From Flavobacterium sp. 90 (GTDB lineage Bacteria > Bacteroidota > Bacteroidia > Flavobacteriales > Flavobacteriaceae), in NCBI RefSeq assembly GCF_004339525.1, contig NZ_SMGE01000001.1:1178001-1242000 (forward strand): a DNA stretch of 64,000 nucleotides, written 5' to 3'. This document shows, one piece after another, positions 52,504 to 62,039 of this stretch (position 1 is the first letter of the stretch; every line of letters starts with the position of its first letter). A model generated the notes under the pieces. The model saw only the letters and a program-made list of their open reading frames with translations. It was not told the origin of the DNA and did not search any database. A program made the position numbers and the translations under genes.

Positions 52504-53769
52504 ATGATGCCAAAATTTTTATTTAGAAATCTCCTCTTACTTTTCATTTTTACTTCGGCGACAGCGCAGGAAGTACAAACAGAAGTAGTTCCTCCATACA
52601 ATATCAAAACCGTTTCATTTGTTCAGAATGGTAATAATGTTGTTCCGATATTTCAATTGGGCGATACATTTCAATTTCAATTTGATGATTTATTTGGCAA
52701 TGAAGCGAATTATTACTTTGAAGTCGTGCATTGTGATTACAATTGGATTCCAACTGATATTCCTAAAACAGATTATATTAGTGGTTTCGACAATCAACGA
52801 ATTACTGATTATGTAAATTCATTTAATACACTTCAGGTTTATTCTCATTATCGACTTCCTTTTCCAAACCAGTTTACTAGTCAGTTACGAATTTCAGGAA
52901 ACTATATTTTGAAGATTCTTAACGAAGACAGAGAAGTTGTTTTTTCCAGAAAGTTTATCCTGTATGAAGAGCATTCTACTGTTACGGCTCAGGTAAAAAG
53001 AAGCCGCGATGTTACTAATATAGATTATAAACAAAACTTGGATTTTGCAGTTTTATCAAATGATATTGTTTTTCAAACTCCATTGCAAAACATAAAAATT
53101 CTTTTGTTACAAAACGGAAATTTCAATACTGCTATAAAAAATATTCCGCCACAATACACGATTGGAAATCAATTGGTTTACAAATACAATAAGGAAACTC
53201 AATTTTGGGGCGGAAATGAGTTTTTATATTTTGAAAATAAAGACATTCGCGCAGGAAGTAATAATGTTGCAAAAGTTGGCGCAAACAATGACATATACAA
53301 CTCTTATTTGTATACAAATTTGGCACGCGCCAATCAGATTTATACTTTGAATCAGGATGTGAACGGGAATTTTGTTGTAAAAAACATCAATGCTTCTAAT
53401 AACGAAATCGAAGCTGATTATGCGTGGGTTTATTTCAGCTTGTCTGCTCCCACTTTCAGATCCTCAAGCAAAGACATTTATATTACAGGAATGTTCAATA
53501 ATTACAGCCTTTCACCAGAATATAAAATGGACTATAATGCAGAGAAAGGACTTTTTGAAAAAGCAGTTATGATTAAGCAGGGTTTTACTAATTTTCAATA
53601 CACAATTGCCGATAAAAAAGGTGTTATTGACAATGAAAATGCTATTGATGGAAATTTTTATCAAACTGAAAATGAGTACACCATATTAGTTTATTATAAA
53701 GAAACCTCAGATCGCTATCAAAGAGTTATCGGAAAAGGAAATGCGAACTCAATAAACATCATAAATTAA
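52504..53769 (+). CDS. Type IX secretion system plug protein (DUF5103)
   Basis: A 421-residue exported protein with a signal peptide of about 22 residues (LFRNLLLLFIFTSATAQ). The body is beta-rich: VVPPYNIKTVSFVQNG, the central YYFEVVHCDYNWIPTDI and a second beta-sandwich (KDIYITGMFNNYSLSPEYKM) with a C-terminal GNANSINIIN. I recognise the T9SS plug family that binds the SprA translocon and seals it while idle. Its genome position next to apaG and pruA matches what I recall of Flavobacterium. The link to gldB/gldC in the same window is thematic only. Confidence 0.85.
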   Translation: MMPKFLFRNLLLLFIFTSATAQEVQTEVVPPYNIKTVSFVQNGNNVVPIFQLGDTFQFQFDDLFGNEANYYFEVVHCDYNWIPTDIPKTDYISGFDNQRITDYVNSFNTLQVYSHYRLPFPNQFTSQLRISGNYILKILNEDREVVFSRKFILYEEHSTVTAQVKRSRDVTNIDYKQNLDFAVLSNDIVFQTPLQNIKILLLQNGNFNTAIKNIPPQYTIGNQLVYKYNKETQFWGGNEFLYFENKDIRAGSNNVAKVGANNDIYNSYLYTNLARANQIYTLNQDVNGNFVVKNINASNNEIEADYAWVYFSLSAPTFRSSSKDIYITGMFNNYSLSPEYKMDYNAEKGLFEKAVMIKQGFTNFQYTIADKKGVIDNENAIDGNFYQTENEYTILVYYKETSDRYQRVIGKGNANSINIIN

Positions 53770-53829
53770 AACATTGTTCATCATTCATTAAAACATTGTT
53801 AAGGTTTCGGGCGGAATGATTTTTTTTTG

Positions 53830-53837
53830 TAGATTTG
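53830..53837 (+). promoter_or_regulatory. -7 element for apaG
   Basis: TAGATTTG, 33 nt before the ATG. Confidence 0.5.
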
Positions 53838-53870
53838 CACATATAACGCACACATATATACTACTTTAGT

Positions 53871-54257
53871 ATGGTTTCTCAAATTACAAGAGGCATAAAA
53901 ATATCTGTTTTGACTAGTTTTGAAGGTACTTACTTCAAAAACTACAAGATTCATTTTGCCTTTAGTTATGTTGTTACAATCGAAAATCACAGTAAAGATT
54001 CTGTTCAGTTAACATCTCGTCACTGGGAGATTTTTGACTCTTTAAACGACTTAGAAGTTGTTGACGGAGAAGGCGTTATTGGAAAAAAACCGGTTTTAAA
54101 ACCCGGAGAAAATCACACTTACAGCTCTGGTTGTTTACTATCATCGCCTTATGGCGCTATGAAAGGTCATTTTAATATGATCAATTTTACGACTACAAAA
54201 ACATTCAAAGTTATTGTTCCTACTTTTAGAATGTGTGCTCCGTTTGCTTTAAACTAA
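53871..54257 (+). CDS. apaG: ApaG (Co2+/Mg2+ efflux-associated protein)
   Basis: A 128-residue FNIII-like beta-sandwich protein of the ApaG family. The landmarks are GIKISVLTSFEGTYFKNYKIHFAFSYVVTIENHS near the start, DSLNDLEVVDGEGVIGKKPVLKPGENHTYSSG and SPYGAMKGHFNM in the middle. It is cytoplasmic; the true biochemical role is unsettled. Rightward, between the T9SS plug gene and pruA, with its own -7 element. Confidence 0.93.
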   Translation: MVSQITRGIKISVLTSFEGTYFKNYKIHFAFSYVVTIENHSKDSVQLTSRHWEIFDSLNDLEVVDGEGVIGKKPVLKPGENHTYSSGCLLSSPYGAMKGHFNMINFTTTKTFKVIVPTFRMCAPFALN

Positions 54258-54330
54258 TTTATAGTTTAAAAACTGCACTTTTTATCGTTATCTAAATCAT
54301 AAATTTATCAAATTATTAATTTATCCTTTG

Positions 54331-54338
54331 TACTTTTG
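54331..54338 (+). promoter_or_regulatory. -7 element for pruA
   Basis: TACTTTTG, 73 nt before the ATG. The earlier in-frame TTG at 54385 lies in the leader. Confidence 0.5.
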
Positions 54339-54411
54339 TGCAACGTTAGATTATTCGTAACAATCAAATCGTCTAACGCATAAATTGTCTAATTATCTAA
54401 TTTTAAATAAC

Positions 54412-56037
54412 ATGCTAAAAGGATTCTTTCATGTACCAAAAGCGGTAAACGAACCGGTAAAAGGCTACGCACCTAACTCACCAGAAAAAGCAGCTGTTCA
54501 GGCAGCTTATACCACAATGTGGAATTCTAAAATTGACGTTCCTTTATATATTGGAAGCGAAGAAATCAGAACTGGAAATACAAGAACAATGTCAGCTCCA
54601 CACGATCACAAACATATCGTAGGAACTTATCATTTAGCTGAAAAACAACATATAGAAAAAGCAATTGCTAATGCACTTGAATCAAGAAAAGCATGGGCAA
54701 ATATGGCATGGGAACAACGTGCTGCTATTTTCTTAAAAGCTGCTGAACTTATTGCAGGTCCATACAGAGCGCGTATTAATGCAGCTACAATGATTGGACA
54801 ATCTAAAAATATTCATCAGGCAGAAATCGATGCTTCTTGCGAATTGATTGACTTTTTACGTTACAACGTAGAATTCATGACGCAAATTTATAACGATCAG
54901 CCAAAATCAGATTCTTCTGTTTGGAATCGTTTAGAATACAGACCTCTTGAAGGTTTTGTTTATGCTATTACTCCTTTTAACTTTACTGCTATTGCTGCAA
55001 ATCTTCCTGCAAGTGCTGCAATGATGGGTAACGTTGTAATCTGGAAACCAAGTGATAGTCAGGTTTTCTCTACACAAATTATCATCGAAGTTTTCAAAGA
55101 AGCTGGTGTTCCTGATGGAGTTATCAACGTTGTTTTTGGAGATGCTTTAATGATTACTGATACAGTTTTAGCAAGTCGTGATTTCGCTGGAGTTCACTTT
55201 ACTGGATCAACTCATGTATTTAAAGATATCTGGGCTAAAATTGGTGCAAATATTCACAATTACAAAACATACCCAAGAATCGTTGGAGAAACTGGTGGTA
55301 AAGATTTTATCATTGCACACCCAAGCGCTAACGTAAAACAAGTGACTACGGGAATTACTCGTGGTGCATTTGAATTTCAAGGGCAAAAATGTTCTGCAGC
55401 TTCAAGAGCTTATATTCCACAAAGTTTATGGCCTGCTGTAAAAGAGCAATTAATTGCTGATGTAAAATCAATGAAAATGGGTTCTCCGGAAGATTTCGGA
55501 AACTTTATTACTGCGGTTATTCACGAAGGTTCTTTTGACAAATTAGCAAGTTATATCGATCAGGCTAAAAAAGACGCTGATGCTGAAATCATCGTTGGAG
55601 GAAACTACGATAAATCAGTTGGATACTTTATTGAGCCAACGGTTATTGTAACTACAAACCCAAAATACACTACAATGGAAACCGAATTATTCGGACCAGT
55701 TATTACTATTTATGTGTATGAAGATGCAAAATGGGAAGAAACTTTAGAATTAGTTGATACTACTTCTGAGTATGCTTTGACTGGAGCTGTATTTAGCCAG
55801 GATCGTTACGCTATTGAAGTAGCAACTACGAAATTGCAAAATGCTGCTGGTAACTTCTACATCAATGATAAACCAACGGGAGCTGTTGTAGGAATGCAAC
55901 CTTTTGGTGGAGCAAGAGCTTCAGGAACTAACGATAAAGCTGGTTCTGCATTGAACTTATTACGTTGGGCTTCTCCTAGAACTATCAAAGAAACTTTTGT
56001 AACTCCAGAAGATTACAGATACCCTTTCTTAGGATAA
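54412..56037 (+). CDS. pruA: 1-pyrroline-5-carboxylate dehydrogenase
   Basis: Oxidises glutamate-gamma-semialdehyde/P5C to glutamate with NAD+, the second step of proline breakdown. From the ATG at 54412 it has 541 aa, beginning LKGFFHVPKAVNEPVKGYAP. The catalytic cysteine is C327 (FQGQKCSAASRA) and the general base glutamate is E293 (VGETGGKD). The NAD-site GSTHVFKDIWAKIG and the C-terminal GGARASGTNDKAG are conserved. A short form without the PutA proline dehydrogenase domain. A strong terminator follows. Confidence 0.95.
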   Translation: MLKGFFHVPKAVNEPVKGYAPNSPEKAAVQAAYTTMWNSKIDVPLYIGSEEIRTGNTRTMSAPHDHKHIVGTYHLAEKQHIEKAIANALESRKAWANMAWEQRAAIFLKAAELIAGPYRARINAATMIGQSKNIHQAEIDASCELIDFLRYNVEFMTQIYNDQPKSDSSVWNRLEYRPLEGFVYAITPFNFTAIAANLPASAAMMGNVVIWKPSDSQVFSTQIIIEVFKEAGVPDGVINVVFGDALMITDTVLASRDFAGVHFTGSTHVFKDIWAKIGANIHNYKTYPRIVGETGGKDFIIAHPSANVKQVTTGITRGAFEFQGQKCSAASRAYIPQSLWPAVKEQLIADVKSMKMGSPEDFGNFITAVIHEGSFDKLASYIDQAKKDADAEIIVGGNYDKSVGYFIEPTVIVTTNPKYTTMETELFGPVITIYVYEDAKWEETLELVDTTSEYALTGAVFSQDRYAIEVATTKLQNAAGNFYINDKPTGAVVGMQPFGGARASGTNDKAGSALNLLRWASPRTIKETFVTPEDYRYPFLG

Positions 56038-56080
56038 TATTTTTGATTTTAGATTTTAGAAATCAGATTTTAGATTATAA

Positions 56081-56115
56081 AAAAGCCGCAATTTCATTCT
56101 GAAATTGCGGCTTTT
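56081..56115. terminator. Bidirectional terminator after pruA
   Basis: A perfect 15-bp stem AAAAGCCGCAATTTC / GAAATTGCGGCTTTT with an ATTCT loop, between convergent genes. Confidence 0.9.
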
Positions 56116-56168
56116 GGTCTTATGGCATTAGTTACTTAGTATTTTTCAGATCTTTTGTTCTTTAAAAT

Positions 56169-57251
56169 CTACAATTTAAAACTTGAGATTGTATGAAAAC
56201 TATCTGCTTCTTTATTTTTTTCTCCTTCGAAAGTATCATAGTTTACTACTAACAATTTTTCTTTATAAACAATAGTCTCACAAGGATTATCTAATTGTCC
56301 GTCAGAACCGTCAGCATCATCATTTTCCCAAATTAAAGAAATAGTATTCGTATCTAAATTGAGTTGATGCACACTATTATTTTCATAATTGGCTATAAAA
56401 ATGGAGTTTCTTTTTTCATCATAAAAAAAGCCATCACAACATTTTAATTTATCCGAATCAAAAACAACTTTTTTAGATTTCACTTTTCCATCGCTATAAA
56501 ACTCTATTTTAGTAATTACTCCATCACCAAAATTTCCTGCATATAAATTTCCTTTTTTATCAAAAGCAATTCCATCAATCCCGATTGTTCTCTTGGTAAC
56601 TTCAGGTTTTAAAGTAAAAGTTGCAATCAGGTAATCTTTCTTATTTGATGAATTCAGAACGATATTTTTCTTGTTTAATTCTTCTAATGAAAAACTATAA
56701 ATTCCGCTTTCTCTTCTGTTTTCAAACAAAGCGTCTGTTATATAAATTCGGTTTTTAGACCATCTTACAGCTTCTCCAAAATTAAATCCTTCGGCTAAAA
56801 CCTCAGCATTTATGGGTTTTCTGTCTTTTACGATAATTCTTAGTAATCGCGAGAAATTCTCTTTTTCAGCAAAAAACTGATTGTCCATTATATATAAATT
56901 CCCATCTGGTCCAAACTCTATTCCCATTGGATGTACTTTTTTTGTTACGGGATGCAACGGTAATTTGTCGAACCATGTTACAGGTTTGTCATTTTCATCG
57001 AAAGTCAAGATTTTGCTTCCGTACTTTTCAAACGAAATTGGATTTGTAATCGAAAGAAATAAATTTCCTTTTTTATCCAGAGCCATTCCGTCTGGAGTTT
57101 GGCAAGTTTCGCCCAGATCTGCAAACAAAGTAGGTTTAATTACTTTAGAAGTTTCGCTATATTTAATTTCTTGTTTGTTTTCTTGCGAAAATAAATTTGA
57201 AGTACTCATTAAAATCAGAATACCAATTGCGTTTTTAATTATTCTTTTCAT
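56169..57251 (-). CDS. Exported SMP-30/strictosidine-synthase-like beta-propeller
   Basis: A 360-residue exported protein with a signal peptide of about 23 residues (IIKNAIGILILMSTSNLFSQ). The body has repeated NHL/SGL-type blades: PDGMALDKKGNLFLS, GIEFGPDGNLYIMDNQ, GIDGIAFDKKGNLYAGNFGDG and GFFYDEKRNSIFIANYENNS, each ending in a hydrophobic strand. Members are lactonases or ligand-binding propellers, often calcium-binding. The substrate is unknown. Adjacent to the LytS-type kinase at 57550, which is divergent from it. Confidence 0.82.
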   Translation of the reverse strand: MKRIIKNAIGILILMSTSNLFSQENKQEIKYSETSKVIKPTLFADLGETCQTPDGMALDKKGNLFLSITNPISFEKYGSKILTFDENDKPVTWFDKLPLHPVTKKVHPMGIEFGPDGNLYIMDNQFFAEKENFSRLLRIIVKDRKPINAEVLAEGFNFGEAVRWSKNRIYITDALFENRRESGIYSFSLEELNKKNIVLNSSNKKDYLIATFTLKPEVTKRTIGIDGIAFDKKGNLYAGNFGDGVITKIEFYSDGKVKSKKVVFDSDKLKCCDGFFYDEKRNSIFIANYENNSVHQLNLDTNTISLIWENDDADGSDGQLDNPCETIVYKEKLLVVNYDTFEGEKNKEADSFHTISSFKL

Positions 57252-57549
57252 TTCGTTTTAAGTTAGTTTATTATTTTAAAGAGGTTTTACTTCAGCATTT
57301 CACTTAGAAATACAATCAATACAAGAATAAATTTGATCATAATTATTTTTTAAGCGAATATAAATGCATGAAGTTTTGAGAATTAGAGCCGCAATCGAAA
57401 AGACCGTTTTAGCAACCAAATAACAAATAATTCGATTCTATTGTGTTCGTATGCTGAAACGCTGTTTTCGAAAGCAAAAACCCATTATTTATAGCAATAA
57501 ACAAAGCTTAGTTTTATATTTTGCTATCTTGCTCCCAATTAAATATTCT

Positions 57550-58602
57550 ATGAATTTCATCCAAAAAATTGATATAAAAAGAGTCGCACTTCATTGTTTC
57601 TACTGGATTTTCTTTTTATTCTTTTATTATTCGAATAAATCTGACAACGAAAACTCTTATGCTTTTCTATTTATTTATTCCTGGAAAATTGTAGCACAAG
57701 CATCCGTTGGGTATGGTTTGATTTATTGGATTATTCCTCAGACACTAAACAAAAAGAAATATTTACTTTTTATAGTTTCCTCTTTGGGTTGGCTCTATTT
57801 CGTTTATGCTCTTTTAATGATTTTAAAATTTTATTATCTCGAACCAAAATTTCCGGGTTTCTTTGACGACTGGCTTGGTCATAAAATGACTGTGCCTGAA
57901 AGATTAACTTCAGTTAAATTGATTCTGAGAGAATTCTCGTTTATTACCTATCCTGTTATTATTTTAGGTTTTATAAGTTTCAATCGCAAACAGCAACGCC
58001 TTTTAAAACTGGAAGAAGAAAAAAAATCAATGGAATTAAAGATTCTAAAAAATCAGCTGAATCCACATTTTCTCTTTAATACATTGAATAATCTATACAC
58101 TTTAACCTTAAAAAAAGATGAGAAAGCGCCTGAAGTAATTGCTAAATTATCTGAAATCTTAGATTTTGTATTGTACCGCTGTAACGAAGATTATGTTTCT
58201 ATCGAAAAAGAAATCACTTTAATTGAAAATTATATTGCATTGGAAAAACTCCGCTACAGCGAAAACAGATTAGGTATTTCATTTGCTAAAAACATTGAAG
58301 TAAGCAACAAAATATCGCCTTTAATTGTATTAACTTTCATTGAAAATGCCTTTAAACACGGTGTAATTAACGAAACTGAAAAGGCAATAATTTCTTTGCA
58401 TTTAGAAAGCAAAAAAGAACAAATCGTTTTTAGCATTGAAAACACAAAACCTAAAAATGATTTTGGGAAGATCTCAGATAAATCTAAAATTGGTTTAGAC
58501 AATGTTCGCAAACAATTGGATTTATTATATCCAAAAAAGCATCACTTAGAAATTGAAGAAACGCAAACTAGTTATACCGTTAAACTTTACCTCAACATTT
58601 AA
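57550..58602 (+). CDS. LytS/YehU-type sensor histidine kinase
   Basis: A membrane histidine kinase of the His_kinase (PF06580) family, 350 aa from the ATG at 57550 (an in-frame ATG at 57451 would add 33 residues of uncertain value). Four likely membrane helices lead to the H-box LNPHFLFNTLNNLYTL, where the histidine is phosphorylated, and an HATPase region with FIENAFKHGV and GLDNVRKQLDLLYP. It pairs with the LytTR regulator at 58695. The signal is unknown. Confidence 0.88.
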   Translation: MNFIQKIDIKRVALHCFYWIFFLFFYYSNKSDNENSYAFLFIYSWKIVAQASVGYGLIYWIIPQTLNKKKYLLFIVSSLGWLYFVYALLMILKFYYLEPKFPGFFDDWLGHKMTVPERLTSVKLILREFSFITYPVIILGFISFNRKQQRLLKLEEEKKSMELKILKNQLNPHFLFNTLNNLYTLTLKKDEKAPEVIAKLSEILDFVLYRCNEDYVSIEKEITLIENYIALEKLRYSENRLGISFAKNIEVSNKISPLIVLTFIENAFKHGVINETEKAIISLHLESKKEQIVFSIENTKPKNDFGKISDKSKIGLDNVRKQLDLLYPKKHHLEIEETQTSYTVKLYLNI

Positions 58603-58694
58603 TTGTAAAATCATAAAAATGAAAATCACGAAGATGTTTTAAAAACTATTACAAAACTCTTAAATTAGATTTTCTAAAAAATATTCTTTTTTAA

Positions 58695-59399
58695 ATGAAA
58701 TACAAGTGCATCATCGTTGACGATGAACCTTTGGCAAGAGAATTAATTGCTTCGCATTTAGTGAATTTTGAAAATTTCGAACTAATCGATTCTTTCGAAA
58801 ATGCACTTAAAGCTTATACGTTTCTGGAAACAAATACAGTTGATTTAATCTTTTTAGATATAGAAATGCCGCTATTAAAAGGCAATGAATTTTTAAAAAA
58901 ACTAAAGAATCCGCCTAAAGTAATTTTTACGACTGCTTATAGAGAATATGCAATTGAAGGTTACGAACTCAACGTTATAGATTATCTTTTAAAACCAATA
59001 ACTTTTGATCGTTTTTTTGTTTCAATCGAAAAATTTAAGCAATTACAAAATCCAAAAAAAGAAATAAGTACTGCAACTGAAAATCATATTTTTGTAACCA
59101 GCGGAAGCAGAAATATTAAGATTGTGTTTGATGAAATTTTATTTGTTGAAAGTCTGAAAGATTACATCACTATTCATCTTGAAAACGGAAAATCGCATCA
59201 TATTAAGCAGAATATTTCTGTTTTTGAGAAGCAATTAGATTCTAATTTTGTCCGTGTTCATCGTTCTTATATCATTCAAATCAAAAAATTAACCGCTTAT
59301 TCTAAGAATGAAGTCGAAATAAATACTGTAGAAATACCAATAGGAAACAGTTATAAAGAAAATTGGTTGCATCATTTAGAGACAGTTATCCTGAAATAA
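58695..59399 (+). CDS. LytTR-family response regulator
   Basis: A 234-residue regulator with a receiver (about 1-115: IIVDDEPLARELI, phosphoacceptor D in DLIFLDIEMPLLKG, conserved K in YLLKP) and a LytTR DNA-binding domain (about 130-230: ENHIFVTSGSRNIKIVFDEILFVESLKDYITIHL...FVRVHRSYIIQI). About 90 nt after the kinase, with which it should form a two-component pair. LytTR regulators bind direct repeats near promoters; the targets are unknown. Confidence 0.9.
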   Translation: MKYKCIIVDDEPLARELIASHLVNFENFELIDSFENALKAYTFLETNTVDLIFLDIEMPLLKGNEFLKKLKNPPKVIFTTAYREYAIEGYELNVIDYLLKPITFDRFFVSIEKFKQLQNPKKEISTATENHIFVTSGSRNIKIVFDEILFVESLKDYITIHLENGKSHHIKQNISVFEKQLDSNFVRVHRSYIIQIKKLTAYSKNEVEINTVEIPIGNSYKENWLHHLETVILK

Positions 59400-59402
59400 A
59401 AG

Positions 59403-59435
59403 AATCCCAATCTGATAACAAATAAGATTGGGATT
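59403..59435. terminator. Bidirectional terminator between convergent genes
   Basis: Perfect 11-bp stem AATCCCAATCT / AGATTGGGATT, another member of the AATCCCAA-type terminators seen at 6968 and 7847. Confidence 0.85.
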
Positions 59436-59442
59436 TTTAGTT

Positions 59443-61182
59443 TTATTTCCAAACCGGAATTTTGACAAAACTGTCATTGTACCATTTTATTTTTAAAGGT
59501 TCTTTGGCATCTTTAATAGTTTCATCGGCGACTGTTTTTCCCGTTCCGTAATTGAGTTCAGAAAAGGCATTTTTGTTTACATTCAAAGTAATTAACAATC
59601 TGCTTCCTTTACTTAATTGTTTGCTTACCAAATGTGTATTCGAAAAAGGAATCGTTTCAATTTTATTCGGTTTCAGTAAATTTCTCTTTGTAATATCTTT
59701 AGAATAACTCGCTCTGCCAATAAAATAAGCCAAATGAAAATATTCTCCCTCTGGCGTTACTTCGTATAAAGTAACTCCAATGTCCATATCTTTTTTATTA
59801 ATACTTGCTTTTATTTCGCCCAAAAACGAGCCATTTACTAATAGTGGTTCTTTTAGCGGATCACTTATAAAAACATAACCATTTGTTGTATCAATTTCTT
59901 TTCGAATAATAGGATCAGGATAATAATCATTATTCTGTACTTGCCTGTCTGCAAAATCAACTTCTTGTGAGAGATAACTATTTTTAGTTGGTTTATTAGC
60001 ATTCAAAGAATAGAATTTCCCTGATTTATTATCGGTTAAATAAAATGTTAGAAAACCATTATTCATTTCATCAATAGACGGAGCATTTCTCCACTCATTG
60101 GCACCCATTACCTGATAATTAATTTTGTCTTTCAGGATTGCAGGTTTTGGTCCGTTTTTTAAAATATAATCAAACCATTGATACGTTATTTCATTGGTAT
60201 TAATTAAAGCATTTGCATCAACTTTGTAACCATTCAATATAGGAGAACCTCCTCTTTGCGCTCCAAAATGGCTGTACGGACCAATTATTAAATAGAAATT
60301 AGCTTTGGAATTATACTTTTGAAGTTCTCTTAAATAATACAAACTCGAATTTTGAGAATCATTATAATAACCATCAATCACCAAAATAGGAATATTTATC
60401 TGTGCAAAATCCTTCTTGTAAGGCGACATTTTTTGCCAATATTCATCAAAAGAAGGATGTTTTAACCATCTCTGAAAAAGCCTGTTTGGACTTCCATCAA
60501 TACTGTCCATTTTTCTATAAGCAACTCCGGTTTCCCACCATTTAAATTGCATATTTCTAAATCGCTGTCTGTCATTTCCGGCAACTGTATCAAGATATTT
60601 GTTATTTCCCACGTAAAAAGACCATTCGTAATTAGGGTTTATAAATACGTTGTTTTCCATTGGTAATCCCATTCCTGCGCGATTGGCAACATAAGGAACT
60701 ATGGTTTTTAGTGCAGGATGCATTTTTTTGCAAGCCGCCCATTGCGTCAATCCGTTGTAACTGCCGCCATACATTCCTATGCTTCCGTTACACCATTTTT
60801 GCTTACTGATCCAGTCAATTACATCATACGCATCATTACCATCATTTTCATACGGAAGTATTTCATCCGGACTAAATCGCTTCCCTCTTGCATAAGCAAT
60901 TACACCAACATAATCTTTATCTGCAGCTGCTTTTAAAGATTTCATGTCTCTCTTTTCCATAACATAAATGGTATTTTGGAGTATTACAGGTTTTGGAGTT
61001 GAAATCCCTTTTTTCCGAACTACGATTGCAGAGATAAATGTACCATCGCGAGTTTCGATCATTACGCTATCCTGAATGTTATAAGCACTTTTTAAATCTT
61101 CTGATTTTGTTTTACTTGTTTGCTGTGAAAATGTATTTGATACTATCAGAATAAAAAATACAAAGTTTAAAATCGTTTTCAT
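59443..61182 (-). CDS. Exported X-Pro dipeptidyl-peptidase/CocE-family hydrolase
   Basis: A 579-residue serine hydrolase of the S15/CocE type with a signal peptide of about 20 residues (ILNFVFFILIVSNTFSQ). The nucleophile is S141 in GMYGGSYNGL, the acid is probably in VIDGYYNDSQ (about D275) and the histidine is H305 (GPYSHFG). A C-terminal beta-sandwich (about 420-579) is the X-Pro/CocE lid-like domain. It may hydrolyse peptides, esters or acylated amino acids; the substrate is not readable. Confidence 0.87.
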   Translation of the reverse strand: MKTILNFVFFILIVSNTFSQQTSKTKSEDLKSAYNIQDSVMIETRDGTFISAIVVRKKGISTPKPVILQNTIYVMEKRDMKSLKAAADKDYVGVIAYARGKRFSPDEILPYENDGNDAYDVIDWISKQKWCNGSIGMYGGSYNGLTQWAACKKMHPALKTIVPYVANRAGMGLPMENNVFINPNYEWSFYVGNNKYLDTVAGNDRQRFRNMQFKWWETGVAYRKMDSIDGSPNRLFQRWLKHPSFDEYWQKMSPYKKDFAQINIPILVIDGYYNDSQNSSLYYLRELQKYNSKANFYLIIGPYSHFGAQRGGSPILNGYKVDANALINTNEITYQWFDYILKNGPKPAILKDKINYQVMGANEWRNAPSIDEMNNGFLTFYLTDNKSGKFYSLNANKPTKNSYLSQEVDFADRQVQNNDYYPDPIIRKEIDTTNGYVFISDPLKEPLLVNGSFLGEIKASINKKDMDIGVTLYEVTPEGEYFHLAYFIGRASYSKDITKRNLLKPNKIETIPFSNTHLVSKQLSKGSRLLITLNVNKNAFSELNYGTGKTVADETIKDAKEPLKIKWYNDSFVKIPVWK

Positions 61183-61322
61183 TGAATTGTTTTAAGGTGA
61201 TTTATTTTTAAAGAAATACAATCTGTTAATGTTTGATTTTCATCAAATCCGGAAATAGCAATGCCTTTTCACAACTTAAAAGATTAGCTGTAAACATTAA
61301 ATAAAGACTAAAAAATTATTGA

Positions 61323-62039
61323 TTAAATTCCGTTACTATTTTTGAATTTGACTGCTTGCCGGTTTGATACTTCCAGTAATTCTCCGGTTTTTAGTTTTAC
61401 TTCAAGCTTGCCGACAATTGTTCTATTTACTTCCTGAATGTATTTGACATTGATAATTTCAGTTCTGTTTATTCTGAAAAAAACATTTTCATCCAATATC
61501 TCTTCCCATTGACGAAGAGAACGCCTTTGAAGCGCTTTGTTTCCCTGAAAAAAAAGTCTGGTATAATTCTCTAATGATTCTATCAGATAAATTTCATCTA
61601 ATGGAATAAAGAATCGTTTTTCTCCATCTTTAATGAAAATTTTTCTGTCACTTACAGCATTACCCAAGGAAGATTTTAGCTTTATAGCATTTCTTACTTT
61701 TTCAATTGCTTTTGAGAAACGTTCTTCCCTTATAGGTTTCATTAAATAATCTAAAGCATTTACTTCAAAAGCTTGCACAGCATATTGATTGAAAGCGGTA
61801 ATAAATAATACTTCGGGCACATTGTCTAAAGATTCTAATAAATCGAAACCGGATTTTTCAGGCATCTGAATGTCTAAGAAAATCAAATCAGGTTTTTGAG
61901 ATTCAATCAAATCTTTAGCAGAATCGGCATTTTCAGCTTCACCAACAAGAACAAAATCATCGTATATCGCTAATGCTCTTTTGAGTTCTTCTCGTGCCAA
62001 ACGTTCGTCATCAATTATTACAACTTTTATCTTTTTCAT
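61323..62039 (-). CDS. LytTR-family response regulator (second)
   Basis: A 238-residue regulator with a receiver (KVVIIDDERLAREELKRAL, D in DLIFLDIQMPEKSG, K in YLMKP) and a C-terminal LytTR domain (DRKIFIKDGEKRFFIPLDEIYLIESLENYTRLFF...FFRINRTEIINV). It overlaps the upstream kinase gene by 4 nt, forming the usual co-translated pair. Targets unknown. Leftward, next to the S15-family hydrolase gene in the same direction but separated by 140 bp. Confidence 0.9.
   Translation of the reverse strand: MKKIKVVIIDDERLAREELKRALAIYDDFVLVGEAENADSAKDLIESQKPDLIFLDIQMPEKSGFDLLESLDNVPEVLFITAFNQYAVQAFEVNALDYLMKPIREERFSKAIEKVRNAIKLKSSLGNAVSDRKIFIKDGEKRFFIPLDEIYLIESLENYTRLFFQGNKALQRRSLRQWEEILDENVFFRINRTEIINVKYIQEVNRTIVGKLEVKLKTGELLEVSNRQAVKFKNSNGI

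Noticed and set aside
54385..54411. N-terminal extension of pruA from a TTG at 54385
   Set aside because: The conserved start LKGFFHVPKAVNEP begins at the ATG at 54412, and the extension has no homology-like features.
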